DNA from: Streptomyces sp. CB00316
Lineage (GTDB): Bacteria > Actinomycetota > Actinomycetes > Streptomycetales > Streptomycetaceae
NCBI RefSeq assembly: GCF_001905595.1
Contig: NZ_LIXI01000005.1
Coordinates: forward strand, 310,001 to 374,000
Length of the DNA stretch: 64,000 nt
Direction: 5' to 3'
The notes below the pieces were generated by a model that searched no databases, was not told the DNA's origin, and saw only the letters and a program-made list of their open reading frames with translations. Of this stretch, positions 24,605 to 33,923 are shown piece by piece. Position numbers and translations under genes: made by a program. How positions within the stretch are numbered: position 1 is the first letter of the stretch; the number at the start of each line of letters is the position of its first letter.

Positions 24605-26042
24605 GCGGGCCAGCCTCCCGCACGGTCACCACCACCTCCGCCCCGGGCCACGCCACCACGGTCAGGCGGCCCCCGTACGGCGCCGTGCCGAGGACACGGG
24701 CGGCCCGACCGGTGACGGAGACGCGCCAGCCGCGCGAGGAGGGCGGGAGGGACAGCTCCGTCGCGCCGGGACGGGCGGCCGCCGCACGGTAGGCGAGCCG
24801 GTAGGAGCGGGTGGCGGCGTCGTACGTGTCGGAGCGGACCGTACCCGCGACAGCGGGGGCGTACGGGGTCGCCGTCTGCTCCTTGTTCGTACGGAAGCGG
24901 CCTCGCTCGTCCACCGCGCAGTAGCCGCCGCCGTAGCACCAGACGTACCCGGCCCAGCCGGAGCTGTAGCGGTTCAGGGAGGCGACCGCCTCGCGGTAGA
25001 AGCGGCCCATGTGGGGGAGGGAGTTGTTGAGCGGCCCCCATTCACCGACGACCACGGGCATCCGGTGGCGGGCCGGGTAGGCGGTGACGGCGGCCTCGTA
25101 CGCCTCGATCCAGCCGGCCGCCGGGTCGTAGTCCGCGCCCGCCTCCATGGCGGTGTTGTAGAAGTGCGGGGCGTACACGGTCCGACTGTCGTGGATCCGG
25201 CCGAGGCCGGTGGGAACGCCCTCGCCGACGATCGGGGTCGGTTCGACGAAGAGCCAGGTGGAACGGTCCTTGGCCCGGATGGCCCGGGCCAGGCGGTTGT
25301 ACATCGGGGTGAGGTGCTGGGCCTCGATGCGGCGGGCGGCGGTCGGCAGGTCCTCGCCCTCGCGCAGCTCCCCCATCGGCTCGTTGATCAGGTCGTAGCC
25401 GATGACGGCCGGGTGGCCGCGGAACCGTTCGGCGAGGACCTGCCACATGGCCGCCTGGGCCCGTCGCAGGTCGGGGTCCTCGTAGAGGTGGGTGAAAGCC
25501 CGCTGGACGGCGGGCTCGAAGTACTCGGAGAACCAGTCGTCGGGGTTCGGGGTGAACGGCAGCCCGTCGGTCCTGGTGGCCCAGGCGGGGATGCCCCGGT
25601 GGCCGAAGGCGGGCCCGAAGACGTCCTGGTGGGCGTCGATGAGGACGTGGACGCGGTGCCGGTGCGCCCAGCCCAGGATGCGTTCGATCTTCCGGAGGTA
25701 GCGCTCGCTGTACCGGCCGCGCCTGGGCTCCAGGTCGTCCCAGAAGACCAGCAGCCGGGCGAAGTTGAATCCGTTCGCGCGCAGGTCGCGGAAGTGGCGT
25801 TCGGTGATGGCGCTCAGTGCGGCCTCGCCCCGGTTCGCCTTGTCCTCGACGTTCCAGCCGCGCAGGGTGAGGATGCGGCCCCGGCCGTCGGTCAGCGGCG
25901 GGACGGAACCTTCGTACGACGTCGGGGCGGGGGCCTGGGTGGATGCCGGGCGCGCGGAGGCGGCGGGAGCGAGGGCCCCCGCCGCCAGTACGGACGCGAC
26001 GACAACTGCTATGAGTGCTCTGCCCATGCGCATGGGCGGCAT
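24582..26042 (-). CDS. Secreted GH5 glycosidase (endoglycoceramidase/cellulase-like)
   Basis: A 486-residue secreted glycoside hydrolase of family 5. The signal peptide (ALIAVVVASVLAAGALAPAASA) is at residues 8-30. The catalytic acid/base is Glu in LINEPMGE and the nucleophile Glu in VVGEWGPLNNSL. A WNVEDKANRG strand and a C-terminal beta domain (about 400-480) match the endoglycoceramidase-related branch of GH5, which acts on glycolipid or beta-glucan substrates. Three in-frame ATGs (26042, 26033, 26027) are possible; none has a strong ribosome-binding site. A TCAGC-AAA-GCTGA dyad at 26047-26059 lies just upstream. Confidence 0.87.
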   Translation of the reverse strand: MPPMRMGRALIAVVVASVLAAGALAPAASARPASTQAPAPTSYEGSVPPLTDGRGRILTLRGWNVEDKANRGEAALSAITERHFRDLRANGFNFARLLVFWDDLEPRRGRYSERYLRKIERILGWAHRHRVHVLIDAHQDVFGPAFGHRGIPAWATRTDGLPFTPNPDDWFSEYFEPAVQRAFTHLYEDPDLRRAQAAMWQVLAERFRGHPAVIGYDLINEPMGELREGEDLPTAARRIEAQHLTPMYNRLARAIRAKDRSTWLFVEPTPIVGEGVPTGLGRIHDSRTVYAPHFYNTAMEAGADYDPAAGWIEAYEAAVTAYPARHRMPVVVGEWGPLNNSLPHMGRFYREAVASLNRYSSGWAGYVWCYGGGYCAVDERGRFRTNKEQTATPYAPAVAGTVRSDTYDAATRSYRLAYRAAAARPGATELSLPPSSRGWRVSVTGRAARVLGTAPYGGRLTVVAWPGAEVVVTVREAGPHGRTDRP

Positions 26043-26097
26043 CCCATCAGCAAAGCTGACACCTGTTCAAGTATGTTGCGGCGAAGACTTCGTGGGA

Positions 26098-27066
26098 TTA
26101 CTCCGTCGGCCGGAGCACGATCTTCCCGAACTGCTCTCCGTCGGCCAGCCGCTGGAACCCCTCACGGGCCCGGTCCAGCGGCAGCACCTCGTCGATGACC
26201 GGACGGACGCCCGTGGTCGCGCAGAACGCCAGCAGGTCCTCCAGCTCGTCCTTGGTCCCCATGGTGGAGCCGACGACCTTGAGCTCCAGGAAGAAGATCC
26301 GGGTCAGCTCGGCGTGCGAGGGCCGGTCGCCGCTGGTGGCCCCCGAGATGACGAGGGTGCCGCCGGGGCGCAGCGACTTCACCGAGTGGGACCAGGTGGC
26401 GGCGCCGACGGTCTCGATGACGGCGTCCACCCGCCGCGGGAGCCGCGCGCCCGGCTCGTAAGCCTCCAGCGCACCGAGTTCCACAGCCCGCCTGCGCCGG
26501 TTCTCGTCGCGGCTGGTGGCGAAGACCCGGAGCCCGGCGGCCTTCCCCAGGACGATCGCGGCGGTGGCGACCCCGCCGCCCGCGCCCTGGACGAGCACGG
26601 AATCGCCCGGCCGGACCCCGGCGTTGGTGAAGAGCATCCGGTACGCGGTGAGCCAGGCGGTCGGCAGGCAGGCGGCCTCCTCGAAGGAGAGCTCCTTCGG
26701 CTTGGGCAGCACGTTCCAGGTGGGCACGGCGACCTGCTCGGCGAAGGTGCCCTGGTAGCGCTCGGTGAGGATGGAGCGCGGCTCCTTCGGCCCGACCCCG
26801 TGCCCGGACTGGCCGATCACGGAGTGCAGGACGACCTCGTTGCCGTCCTCGTCGATACCGGCGGCGTCACAGCCGAGGATCATCGGGAGCCGGTCCTGCG
26901 AGAGCCCCACGCCCCGCAGCGACCAGAGGTCGTGATGGTTGAGGGAGGCGGCCCGGACGGTGATGGTGCTCCATCCGGCACGCGCCTGGGGAGCCGGGCG
27001 TTCGCCCAGCTCAAGGCCGTCGAGGGGCTGGTCGGGGTCGATGCGGGCTGCGTAGGCGGCGAACAT
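26098..27066 (-). CDS. Quinone oxidoreductase / zinc-type alcohol dehydrogenase-like protein
   Basis: A 322-residue medium-chain dehydrogenase/reductase. The GroES-like domain contains AASLNHHDLWSLRG, and the Rossmann domain has the NADPH loop VLVQGAGGGVATAA. The zinc ligands of true alcohol dehydrogenases are not evident, so it is placed with the quinone oxidoreductases that use NADPH. ATG 27066 is taken; an upstream extension is Arg/Gly-rich and not conserved in kind. Confidence 0.9.
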   Translation of the reverse strand: MFAAYAARIDPDQPLDGLELGERPAPQARAGWSTITVRAASLNHHDLWSLRGVGLSQDRLPMILGCDAAGIDEDGNEVVLHSVIGQSGHGVGPKEPRSILTERYQGTFAEQVAVPTWNVLPKPKELSFEEAACLPTAWLTAYRMLFTNAGVRPGDSVLVQGAGGGVATAAIVLGKAAGLRVFATSRDENRRRRAVELGALEAYEPGARLPRRVDAVIETVGAATWSHSVKSLRPGGTLVISGATSGDRPSHAELTRIFFLELKVVGSTMGTKDELEDLLAFCATTGVRPVIDEVLPLDRAREGFQRLADGEQFGKIVLRPTE

Positions 27067-27243
27067 GGCTAGACGATAGGCGGGACGGGCCGGGGACGTA
27101 ACCAAAAGCGCATGTGACGCACACCAACCTCCCGGCCTCCGCGCGCCGCCCTCTCCCTCGGTGGGCCCTTTCCAGCGTCTCCGGCGGGGCAGGACCAAGC
27201 CCCCGCGGCGAGGCTGAGGAAGGCCGGAGGGGCTGAAAGGGAA

Positions 27244-27276
27244 GGGGCGGGGCCCGTACCCACCGGTCCCCGCCCC
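27244..27276. terminator. Terminator of malic enzyme gene
   Basis: GGGGCGGGG / CCCCGCCCC 9-bp arms with an additional inner pairing, 28 bp past the malic enzyme stop on the minus strand. Confidence 0.65.
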
Positions 27277-27303
27277 ATCACACGGACGCCCACACGCGCA
27301 CCG

Positions 27304-28545
27304 TCAGCGCCGAGCCACACCCTCCGCCCGCGCCGCCGCCGCGACCGCCGCGGTCACCGCAGGCGCGACCCGCTCGTCGAACGGCGACGGGATCACATAG
27401 TCCGCCGCCAGCTCATCGCCGACCACGTCGGCCAACGCGTTCGCCGCGGCGATCTTCATGCCCTCCGTGATCCGGGAGGCCCGCACCTGGAGCGCCCCCG
27501 CGAAGATCCCCGGGAACGCCAGCACGTTGTTGATCTGGTTCGGGAAGTCGGAGCGCCCCGTCGCCACCACGGCCGCGTACTTGTGCGCGATCTCGGGGTG
27601 GACCTCCGGATTCGGGTTGGCCATGGCGAAGACGTACGCGCCCGGCGCCATCGACGCCACCGCCGCCTCCGGGACCGTACCGCCGGAGACACCGATGAAG
27701 ACGTCCGCACCGGCGAGCGCCTTCTCCAGCGACCCGGAGATCCCGGCCCGGTTGGTGAGTTCGGCCAGCTCGCGCTTGACGTCGGTCAGGTCGTCCCGGT
27801 CCCGGCTGACGATGCCCTTGCGGTCGGCCACCGCGACATCGCCGATGCCGGCCTCCAGCAGGAACTTGGCGATGGCCACGCCCGCCGCGCCCGCGCCGGA
27901 GATGACGCCGCGCAGGTCACCGAGCGTCCGCCCGGAGAGCTTGGCGGCGTTGCGCAGGGCGGCCAGGGTGACGACGGCGGTGCCGTGCTGGTCGTCGTGG
28001 AAGACCGGGATGTCCAGCCGCTCCTGGAGCTTGCGCTCGATCTCGAAGCACCGGGGGGCCGAGATGTCCTCCAGGTTCACCCCGCCGAAGGAGGGGGCGA
28101 GCCGGACGACGGTGTCGACGATCTCTTCCACGCTGGTGGTCGCGAGCGCGATCGGCACCGCGTCGACGCCGCCGAACTGCTTGAAGAGGATGGCCTTGCC
28201 CTCCATCACGGGGAGGGACGCCTCGGGCCCGATGTCACCGAGGCCGAGCACGGCGGTGCCGTCCGTCACGACGGCCACGACCTGGGACTTCCAGGTGTAG
28301 TCGTGGACGAGCTCGGGGTTGTCCGCGATGGCGCTGCAGACTTTCGCCACGCCCGGTGTGTAGGCCAGGGAAAGGTCGTCCTTGTCCCGGATCGGGACGG
28401 TGGACTGCACGGCCATCTTTCCTCCCCGGTGGAGGGCGAAGGCCGGATCGAAGGGATCGTCGACCCCGGTGTCCGCTGCGCTCGTGCGCTGGATGCCACT
28501 GTCGGTAGTGCTGTCGCTGCGAGGATTGACGATCTCCGCTGCCAT
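27304..28545 (-). CDS. Malic enzyme (malate oxidoreductase, decarboxylating)
   Basis: A 413-residue short bacterial malic enzyme: malate + NAD(P)+ to pyruvate + CO2. It has the AYTPGVAKVC motif, the divalent-metal strand VFHDDQHGTA, and NAD-binding GAGAAGVAIAKFL. C-terminal MANPNPEVHP is also typical. Cofactor choice (NAD or NADP) cannot be read safely. A 43-residue N-terminal extension precedes the conserved core, common in Streptomyces. AAGGGG lies 8 bp upstream of the ATG. It links TCA intermediates to pyruvate and lipid precursors. Confidence 0.95.
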   Translation of the reverse strand: MAAEIVNPRSDSTTDSGIQRTSAADTGVDDPFDPAFALHRGGKMAVQSTVPIRDKDDLSLAYTPGVAKVCSAIADNPELVHDYTWKSQVVAVVTDGTAVLGLGDIGPEASLPVMEGKAILFKQFGGVDAVPIALATTSVEEIVDTVVRLAPSFGGVNLEDISAPRCFEIERKLQERLDIPVFHDDQHGTAVVTLAALRNAAKLSGRTLGDLRGVISGAGAAGVAIAKFLLEAGIGDVAVADRKGIVSRDRDDLTDVKRELAELTNRAGISGSLEKALAGADVFIGVSGGTVPEAAVASMAPGAYVFAMANPNPEVHPEIAHKYAAVVATGRSDFPNQINNVLAFPGIFAGALQVRASRITEGMKIAAANALADVVGDELAADYVIPSPFDERVAPAVTAAVAAAARAEGVARR

Positions 28546-29076
28546 GGTGTTGACCCCTTAAGTCTTCATCGTTTGAGGGTGGCCACTCCTGGTTGAGGAG
28601 GGGTGGGCGGGCACCGCGTACGTGCCCTGCGCCGAGCGGTTGGCCCGCCCCGGCAGGGAGAGGTACATACGCGCGGGCGCGCCGCACACGCGCCCTGAGC
28701 CCCGGATGAGGGGTGTAAACGTCTTTCTTACCGGACCAACCCTGTCCCGCACGAGTCCATTCCGATGCGGTGACGTGACTCATAGTCGAATATCTGGACA
28801 AGTCGGCAAACCGGCATAAATGCCGCCCGGCAGGAGAGAAACACCGGAGATTCTCCGGCGGCGGAGAGGGTTCACGACAGATGATCCGGCCTCAAGGTGC
28901 CGGCCGCGCGAGTTAGGGGGTCGCCCGTTATCCGATTTTGACATGACTGGGCCCCTGAATGGGTCAATCCGAATGGCAGGATGCCGTCATCACACAAGGT
29001 GGCGACACTCGAAGGTGCGTGCCAAGCCGCCCGAAAGCACCCTCACTCCCACCCTCACCTGCCGGAGGATCCCGAC
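28546..29076. other. Divergent intergenic region, 531 bp
   Basis: Lies between the divergent malic enzyme and glutamate-transporter genes. A perfect -35 TTGACA is at 28938-28943 on the plus strand, but no matching -10 at 17-18 bp is obvious. An AT-richer patch near 28780-28820 is the best place for the malic enzyme promoter. No coding frame here has convincing codon bias. Both mRNAs may have long leaders. Confidence 0.45.
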
Positions 29077-30039
29077 ATGACCGCAAGCATCATGCGTCGT
29101 AAGACCGCGAAGTCCCGGATTGCGGCGGTCGGCGCCATCGCGGTCGCCGGCACCCTGCTGCTCACCGCCTGCGGCGACCAGACCGAGAGCGCCTCCTCGG
29201 AGGGCGGCGACAGCACGGCCACCAAGGCCGGCGCCCCGCTCTTCGCCAAGCTGCCGGCGAAGTACCAGAAGTCGGGTGTCATCAAGGTCGGCACGAACGC
29301 CGAGTACGCGCCGATGGAGTCCGTCGAGAACGGCAAGATCGTGGGCGTCGACCCCGACCTCGCCGAGGCCCTCGGCAAGCAGCTGGGTGTGAAGTTCGAG
29401 TTCACCTCCGGCTCCTTCGACGGGCTGATCACCGCCCTGAACTCCGGCCGCCACGACATCGCCATGTCGTCCATCACGGACAACAAGCAGCGCCAGGAGG
29501 GCCTGGACGACTCCGGCAAGAAGCTGGGCGAGGGCGTCGACTTCGTCGACTACTTCCTGGCCGGCACCGCCGTGTACACGAAGAAGGGCAACCCGCAGAA
29601 CATCAAGTCCATCGAGGACCTCTGCGGGAAGACCGCCGCCGTCCAGCGCGGCACCACGTACGAGGAAGCCCTCAAGAAGCAGTCCAAGGCATGTACGGAC
29701 GGCGGCGAGAAGGCAGTCAAGATCGAGTCGTTCGAGAACGACACCGAGGCCCAGACCCGGGTCAAGTCCGGCGGCGCGGTCGCCGGTGTCAACGACTACC
29801 CGGTCGCGGTCGACCTGGCCCGCAAGGCGGACGGCGGCAACGCCTTCGAGGTCGTCGGCGAGCAGATCGACGCGGGCCCGTTCGGCATCGCCGTCAAGAA
29901 GGACAACACCGGACTCCGCGACGCCCTGAAGGAAGCCGTCGACGCGATCATCGCCGACGGTTCGTACAAGAAGGTGCTCGACAAGTGGGGCGCCGGCACG
30001 GGAGCGATCGACAAGGCCGCCATCAACGGCGGCAAGTGA
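29077..30039 (+). CDS. Glutamate-type ABC transporter substrate-binding lipoprotein
   Basis: A 320-residue lipoprotein with lipobox LLTAC after a TM-like signal; the mature protein is tethered outside the membrane. The amino-acid binding fold is shown by VGTNAEYAPMES, GVDPDLAEALGKQLG, FEFTSGSFDGLITAL and RHDIAMSSITD. It delivers a polar amino acid, most likely glutamate, to the permease encoded next. GGAGG precedes the ATG. A 28-bp gap separates it from the permease, in one operon. Confidence 0.94.
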   Translation: MTASIMRRKTAKSRIAAVGAIAVAGTLLLTACGDQTESASSEGGDSTATKAGAPLFAKLPAKYQKSGVIKVGTNAEYAPMESVENGKIVGVDPDLAEALGKQLGVKFEFTSGSFDGLITALNSGRHDIAMSSITDNKQRQEGLDDSGKKLGEGVDFVDYFLAGTAVYTKKGNPQNIKSIEDLCGKTAAVQRGTTYEEALKKQSKACTDGGEKAVKIESFENDTEAQTRVKSGGAVAGVNDYPVAVDLARKADGGNAFEVVGEQIDAGPFGIAVKKDNTGLRDALKEAVDAIIADGSYKKVLDKWGAGTGAIDKAAINGGK

Positions 30040-30067
30040 CCGGACGCTTCACCGAAGGGCAGTCACG

Positions 30068-31036
30068 ATGACTGACAAGTTCGACAAGGCACCCTCCGGC
30101 TCACCGGCCGGCCAGGTGTCCGTCTCCAAGGGCGCCACCACGGCCCCGGAGAACATCAAGGCCATCCCGGTCCGCCACGTCGGCCGCTGGATCAGCGGCA
30201 TCGTGGTCATCGGCCTCCTCGTGGCCCTCGGATACGCCTTCTCGCAGGGCAACATCCAGTGGCACGCGGTGGGCGACAAGCTGTTCGACAGCAACGTCGT
30301 CGCCGGAGCCGGCCGCACCCTGCTGATCAGCGTCCTCGCCATGGTGCTGGGCGTGATCCTCGGTGTGATCCTGGCCGTGATGCGGCTCTCGAAGAACCCG
30401 GTCACCAGCTGGGTCGCCTGGCTGTACATCTGGTTCTTCCGGGGCACCCCGGTCTACGTCCAGCTGCTGCTCTGGTTCAACCTGGCGCTGATCTTCCCGG
30501 TCCTGAACATCCCGTTCATCTACAAGGACGAGATGACGGACGTGATGACCCCGTTCATGTGCGCCCTGCTGGGGCTCGCCCTGAACGAGGCCGCCTACAT
30601 GGCGGAGATCTGCCGCGCAGGCATCCAGTCCGTGGACGAGGGCCAGACCGAGGCGTCGCACGCGCTCGGCATGACCCAGGCGAAGACCATGCGCCGCGTG
30701 GTTCTGCCGCAGGCGCTGCGGGTGATCATCCCGCCGACCGGCAACGAGTTCATCAACATGCTGAAGACCTCCTCGCTGGTCTACGCGGTCACCTACAACG
30801 AGCTGCTCCGCTCCACCTCGCAGATCGGCTCCACGTCGTACGCGGTGATGGAGATGCTGTTCGTCGCGTCCATCTGGTACATCGTGATGACCAGCGTGTT
30901 CAGCGTCGGCCAGTACTACCTGGAGCGCCGCTACGCCCGCGGCTCGCTGCGCTCGCTGCCGCTCACCCCGCTGCAGCGCATCAAGGTGAACCTCGCCTCC
31001 TTCAGCAACCGGCCCTCCGGAGGTGTCTCCGCATGA
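30068..31036 (+). CDS. Polar amino-acid ABC transporter permease
   Basis: A 322-residue HisM/GlnP-type permease. About 40 residues of cytoplasmic N-terminus precede TM1 (ISGIVVIGLLVALGYAF). The EAA loop is EASHALGMTQAKTMRRVVLPQALRVIIPPTGNEFINMLK in outline, which docks the ATPase. Five to six TM helices are visible. It is a single permease gene, so it presumably forms a homodimer. Overlaps the ATPase start by 4 bp. Confidence 0.94.
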   Translation: MTDKFDKAPSGSPAGQVSVSKGATTAPENIKAIPVRHVGRWISGIVVIGLLVALGYAFSQGNIQWHAVGDKLFDSNVVAGAGRTLLISVLAMVLGVILGVILAVMRLSKNPVTSWVAWLYIWFFRGTPVYVQLLLWFNLALIFPVLNIPFIYKDEMTDVMTPFMCALLGLALNEAAYMAEICRAGIQSVDEGQTEASHALGMTQAKTMRRVVLPQALRVIIPPTGNEFINMLKTSSLVYAVTYNELLRSTSQIGSTSYAVMEMLFVASIWYIVMTSVFSVGQYYLERRYARGSLRSLPLTPLQRIKVNLASFSNRPSGGVSA

Positions 31037-31797
31037 CCACCCCCATGGTGAAGGCCGAGGGCGTCCACAAGTCCTTCGGCGCCGCCCACATCCTCAAGGG
31101 CATCGACCTGGAGGTCGCCCCGCGTGAGGTGTTCTGCCTGATCGGCCCGTCCGGCTCCGGCAAGTCCACGTTCCTGCGGTGCATCAACCACCTGGAGCAG
31201 ATCAACGCCGGCCGGCTCTCGGTCGACGGCGAGCTGGTCGGCTACCGGCAGAAGGGCGACAGGCTCTACGAGCTCAAGGACAGCGAGGTCGCCCTCCAGC
31301 GCCGCGAGATCGGCATGGTCTTCCAGCGCTTCAACCTGTTCCCGCACATGACGGCACTCGAGAACGTCATGGAGGCCCCGATCCAGGTCAAGGGCGAGGC
31401 CAAGGCCGTGGCCCGGGCCCGCGCCGAGAAGCTGCTGGACCGGGTGGGCCTCGCCGACAAGGCGAAGAACTACCCCACCCAGCTCTCCGGCGGTCAGCAG
31501 CAGCGTGTCGCCATCGCCCGCGCGCTGGCGATGGAGCCGAAGCTGATGCTCTTCGACGAGCCGACCTCGGCACTCGACCCGGAGCTGGTGGGTGACGTCC
31601 TGGACGTCATGCGCGGTCTGGCCGAGGACGGCATGACGATGATCGTCGTCACCCACGAGATGGGCTTCGCCCGCGAGGTCGGTGACGCGCTGGTCTTCAT
31701 GGACGACGGCGTGGTGGTCGAGTCCGGCCACCCGCGTGACGTGCTGGGCAACCCGCAGCAGGACCGGACGAAGTCGTTCCTGTCGAAGGTGCTGTAG
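31033..31797 (+). CDS. Polar amino-acid ABC transporter ATPase
   Basis: A 254-residue ATPase of the GlnQ/HisP class. Walker A GPSGSGKST, Q-loop VFQRFNLFPHM, signature LSGGQQQRVAIARAL, Walker B LMLFDEPTSALDPE, H-loop VTHEMGF. GGAGGTG precedes the ATG, which overlaps the permease stop. It completes a three-gene import operon and is followed by a strong terminator. Confidence 0.96.
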   Translation: MTTPMVKAEGVHKSFGAAHILKGIDLEVAPREVFCLIGPSGSGKSTFLRCINHLEQINAGRLSVDGELVGYRQKGDRLYELKDSEVALQRREIGMVFQRFNLFPHMTALENVMEAPIQVKGEAKAVARARAEKLLDRVGLADKAKNYPTQLSGGQQQRVAIARALAMEPKLMLFDEPTSALDPELVGDVLDVMRGLAEDGMTMIVVTHEMGFAREVGDALVFMDDGVVVESGHPRDVLGNPQQDRTKSFLSKVL

Positions 31798-31811
31798 CTC
31801 GCTCGACCTCG

Positions 31812-31854
31812 GGGAGAGGGCGGCGCGGACACGACGTCCGTGCCGCCCTCTCCC
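31812..31854. terminator. Strong bidirectional terminator
   Basis: GGGAGAGGGCGGC / GCCGCCCTCTCCC 13-bp perfect arms with an inner GGAC/GTCC stem, between the convergent ATPase and methyltransferase genes. Confidence 0.85.
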
Positions 31855-31918
31855 GCGTCCGTACCACCGCCCTTCCGTGTCCGAGGGCCCTCGGCCCTCA
31901 GATCTTCCGCGGCCCTGC

Positions 31919-32716
31919 CTACTTCACGGCGAGGATCAGGCTGTCCGAGGGCGACGCCCAGACCGCGCGGGCCTCGCCGAAGCCGGAGGCGAGCAGGGTG
32001 CGGGCGTGCCAGGCGGCGGAGGGCATGTCGCCGTCCGCGTGTTCGCCGTAGATCGCGAACCTTTCGGCGGTGGGTCCGGCGAGGACCGGGTCCTTGGCGG
32101 CGACGGCCCACCACTCGGCCCAGTCCAGAGCGCCATCGGCCCTGGCGCGGTCCATCGCGGCGTGCCGGTGGGCGCGTTCGGCGGCGTTGATCCGGGGGGT
32201 GTCGGGGTCGATGGTGCGGTCGGCGTTCATGAAGACCCCGCCGTCCCGGACGAGCCCGCCGAGCTGCCCGTACAGGGCGGTGAGCGGGTCGCTGTGGAGC
32301 CAGTGCAGGGCGGTGGCGGTGAGGACGGCGTCGTACGAGGAGTGGGGCAGCCGGGTGGTCCAGTCAGGGTCCTTGAGGTCGGCGGTGACGAAAGTGACCC
32401 GGTCGTCGCCCTCGAAGGTGCCGCGGGCTATGGCCAGCAGCGCGGGGTCGAGGTCGACGCCGGTGCTCGTGGCGTCCGGGAACCGCGTGAGGAGCCGGTC
32501 CGTAATACTTCCCGTACCGCACGCGAGGTCCAGGACCCGGGGCGCGAGGCCGACGACCGCCTCGACCATGTCCAGCATCACCCGGAACCGCTCCTCGCGG
32601 TCGGGCATGTACCACTCCTGCTGCCGGTCCCAGCTCTCCTGCCAGGCCTGCCAGTCGGTGCCCGTCCCCGTCTCCGTCACGCCAACCTCCAAGTAAGCCT
32701 CATGAACGTCAGTCAC
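31919..32716 (-). CDS. Class I SAM-dependent methyltransferase
   Basis: A 265-residue methyltransferase with motif I VLDLACGTGSITDRL, the acidic GVDLDP end of strand 2, and VTADLKDPDW and AVLTATALHWL for motifs II-III. The closest type is the trans-aconitate/biotin-synthesis-like methyltransferases. Substrate unknown. Divergent from the CGNR gene with a 52-bp gap. Confidence 0.88.
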   Translation of the reverse strand: MTDVHEAYLEVGVTETGTGTDWQAWQESWDRQQEWYMPDREERFRVMLDMVEAVVGLAPRVLDLACGTGSITDRLLTRFPDATSTGVDLDPALLAIARGTFEGDDRVTFVTADLKDPDWTTRLPHSSYDAVLTATALHWLHSDPLTALYGQLGGLVRDGGVFMNADRTIDPDTPRINAAERAHRHAAMDRARADGALDWAEWWAVAAKDPVLAGPTAERFAIYGEHADGDMPSAAWHARTLLASGFGEARAVWASPSDSLILAVK

Positions 32717-32768
32717 CCATTACACTGGCCGACACCTCGACCCTAGACCGATCCAGTAAGGACTACAA

Positions 32769-33389
32769 GTGGAACTGGCCTATTACTCGGACTATGCCGT
32801 GCGCCTGGTCAACACCGAGGAGCCGGACCGCAACAAGGACATCCTCACCTCGGTCGAGGCGGTGCGGGAGCTGTTCGGCGCCAACCAGCAGGCGGCGCGG
32901 CGGACGACGGACGCGGACGTGACCCGCTTCCGTTCCGTACGGGGGCGGCTGCGGGCGGTCTTCGAGGCGGCCGACAGCGGCGACGAGACGCTCGCGGTCG
33001 ACCTGCTGAACTCGCTGCTGCTGGAGTTCCCGGTGAGCCCGCAGATCTCCGGACACGACACCCGGGACGAGGACGGCGGGCCGGACTGGCACATGCACCT
33101 GGCCGACCACCCGTCGAACGCCACCGCCGGATACGCGGCCATCGCGGCGATGGGTCTCGCCTTCCACCTGACCTCGCACGGCGTGGACCGGCTCGGCCTG
33201 TGCGAGGCGTCCCCGTGCCGCAACGCCTACCTCGACACCTCCACCAACAGGTCCCGGCGCTACTGCTCGGACCGCTGCGCGACCCGGGCCAACGTGGCCG
33301 CCTACCGGGCCCGCAAGCGCGCGGAGGCGGACCGGACCGGCCTCACCGCCGAGACCGCCCAGCCGAGCAGCTCGGTCACCGACCGCTGA
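32769..33389 (+). CDS. CGNR zinc-finger protein
   Basis: A 206-residue protein with an N-terminal helical domain starting LAYYSDYAVRLVNTEEP and a C-terminal CGNR zinc finger. In the finger CEASPCRNAYLD and RRYCSDRCATRANVAAYR supply four Cys and an Arg-rich helix. CGNR proteins are presumed stress-related DNA-binding regulators. GTG at 32769 has AAGGA 7 bp upstream. Its 3' end overlaps the convergent sodX frame by 88 bp. Confidence 0.88.
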   Translation: MELAYYSDYAVRLVNTEEPDRNKDILTSVEAVRELFGANQQAARRTTDADVTRFRSVRGRLRAVFEAADSGDETLAVDLLNSLLLEFPVSPQISGHDTRDEDGGPDWHMHLADHPSNATAGYAAIAAMGLAFHLTSHGVDRLGLCEASPCRNAYLDTSTNRSRRYCSDRCATRANVAAYRARKRAEADRTGLTAETAQPSSSVTDR

Positions 33390-33892
33390 CCCCTCGTCGC
33401 CCTCGCCGGAGGCCGGTAACGGGCCCGCACCCGCGCCAGTACGAGCTCGTCGGGCACCACCCCGTAATCCGTGCTGTCCCCGCCCGCGAACGTGTTGTCG
33501 CCCCGCACCCACCAGCCGCCCGCCCGCCGTTCGACCGCCCGCTTCACCACCAGCAGGTCCTGCTGGAAGGGGTGGCGCAGGATCACCACGTCACCGGGGC
33601 GCACGGGCGCCCCGTACCGCACCAGCAGCAGGTCCCCGTGGTAGAGCGTCGGCACCATCGAAGGCCCCGTCACCTCCACCACCCGCAACGGCCGCCGCCC
33701 GGCCCGTCCGCCTCCGGACACCCGTCCCCACTCCGGCACCTCGGCCACCTCCCGGTCCTCCTCCGGCACATCGTCCCGCGTACCGCGTTCCGCTCCGTAC
33801 ATTCGGCCGACGGCCCGCATCCCACCCCGGACTTTTGACCTAAGCCCCTGGGGCAGCCACGGAAAGCGGCGCTCCACGGAGTAATGTCCCAC
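33302..33892 (-). CDS. sodX: Nickel-SOD maturation protease (SodX)
   Basis: A signal-peptidase-I-like (S26) protease next to sodN, the expected processing enzyme for the Ni-SOD propeptide. Catalytic Ser is in TGPSMVPTLYHGDLL and Lys in VVKRAVERR; WWVRGDN and STDYGVVP are the later boxes. The start is uncertain: GTG at 33892 gives 196 residues, while ATG at 33820 or 33802 gives a more usual length. The last 30 residues overlap the CGNR gene on the other strand. It is divergent from sodN. Confidence 0.85.
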   Translation of the reverse strand: MGHYSVERRFPWLPQGLRSKVRGGMRAVGRMYGAERGTRDDVPEEDREVAEVPEWGRVSGGGRAGRRPLRVVEVTGPSMVPTLYHGDLLLVRYGAPVRPGDVVILRHPFQQDLLVVKRAVERRAGGWWVRGDNTFAGGDSTDYGVVPDELVLARVRARYRPPARATRGQRSVTELLGWAVSAVRPVRSASARLRAR

Positions 33893-33923
33893 CTGAGAAG
33901 ACGATCACGAGGAGGACAGCTCC

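Noticed and set aside
28820..29080. 86-codon plus-strand frame before the glutamate transporter
   Set aside because: No ribosome-binding site, no coding-like composition, and it overlaps the transporter leader and start.
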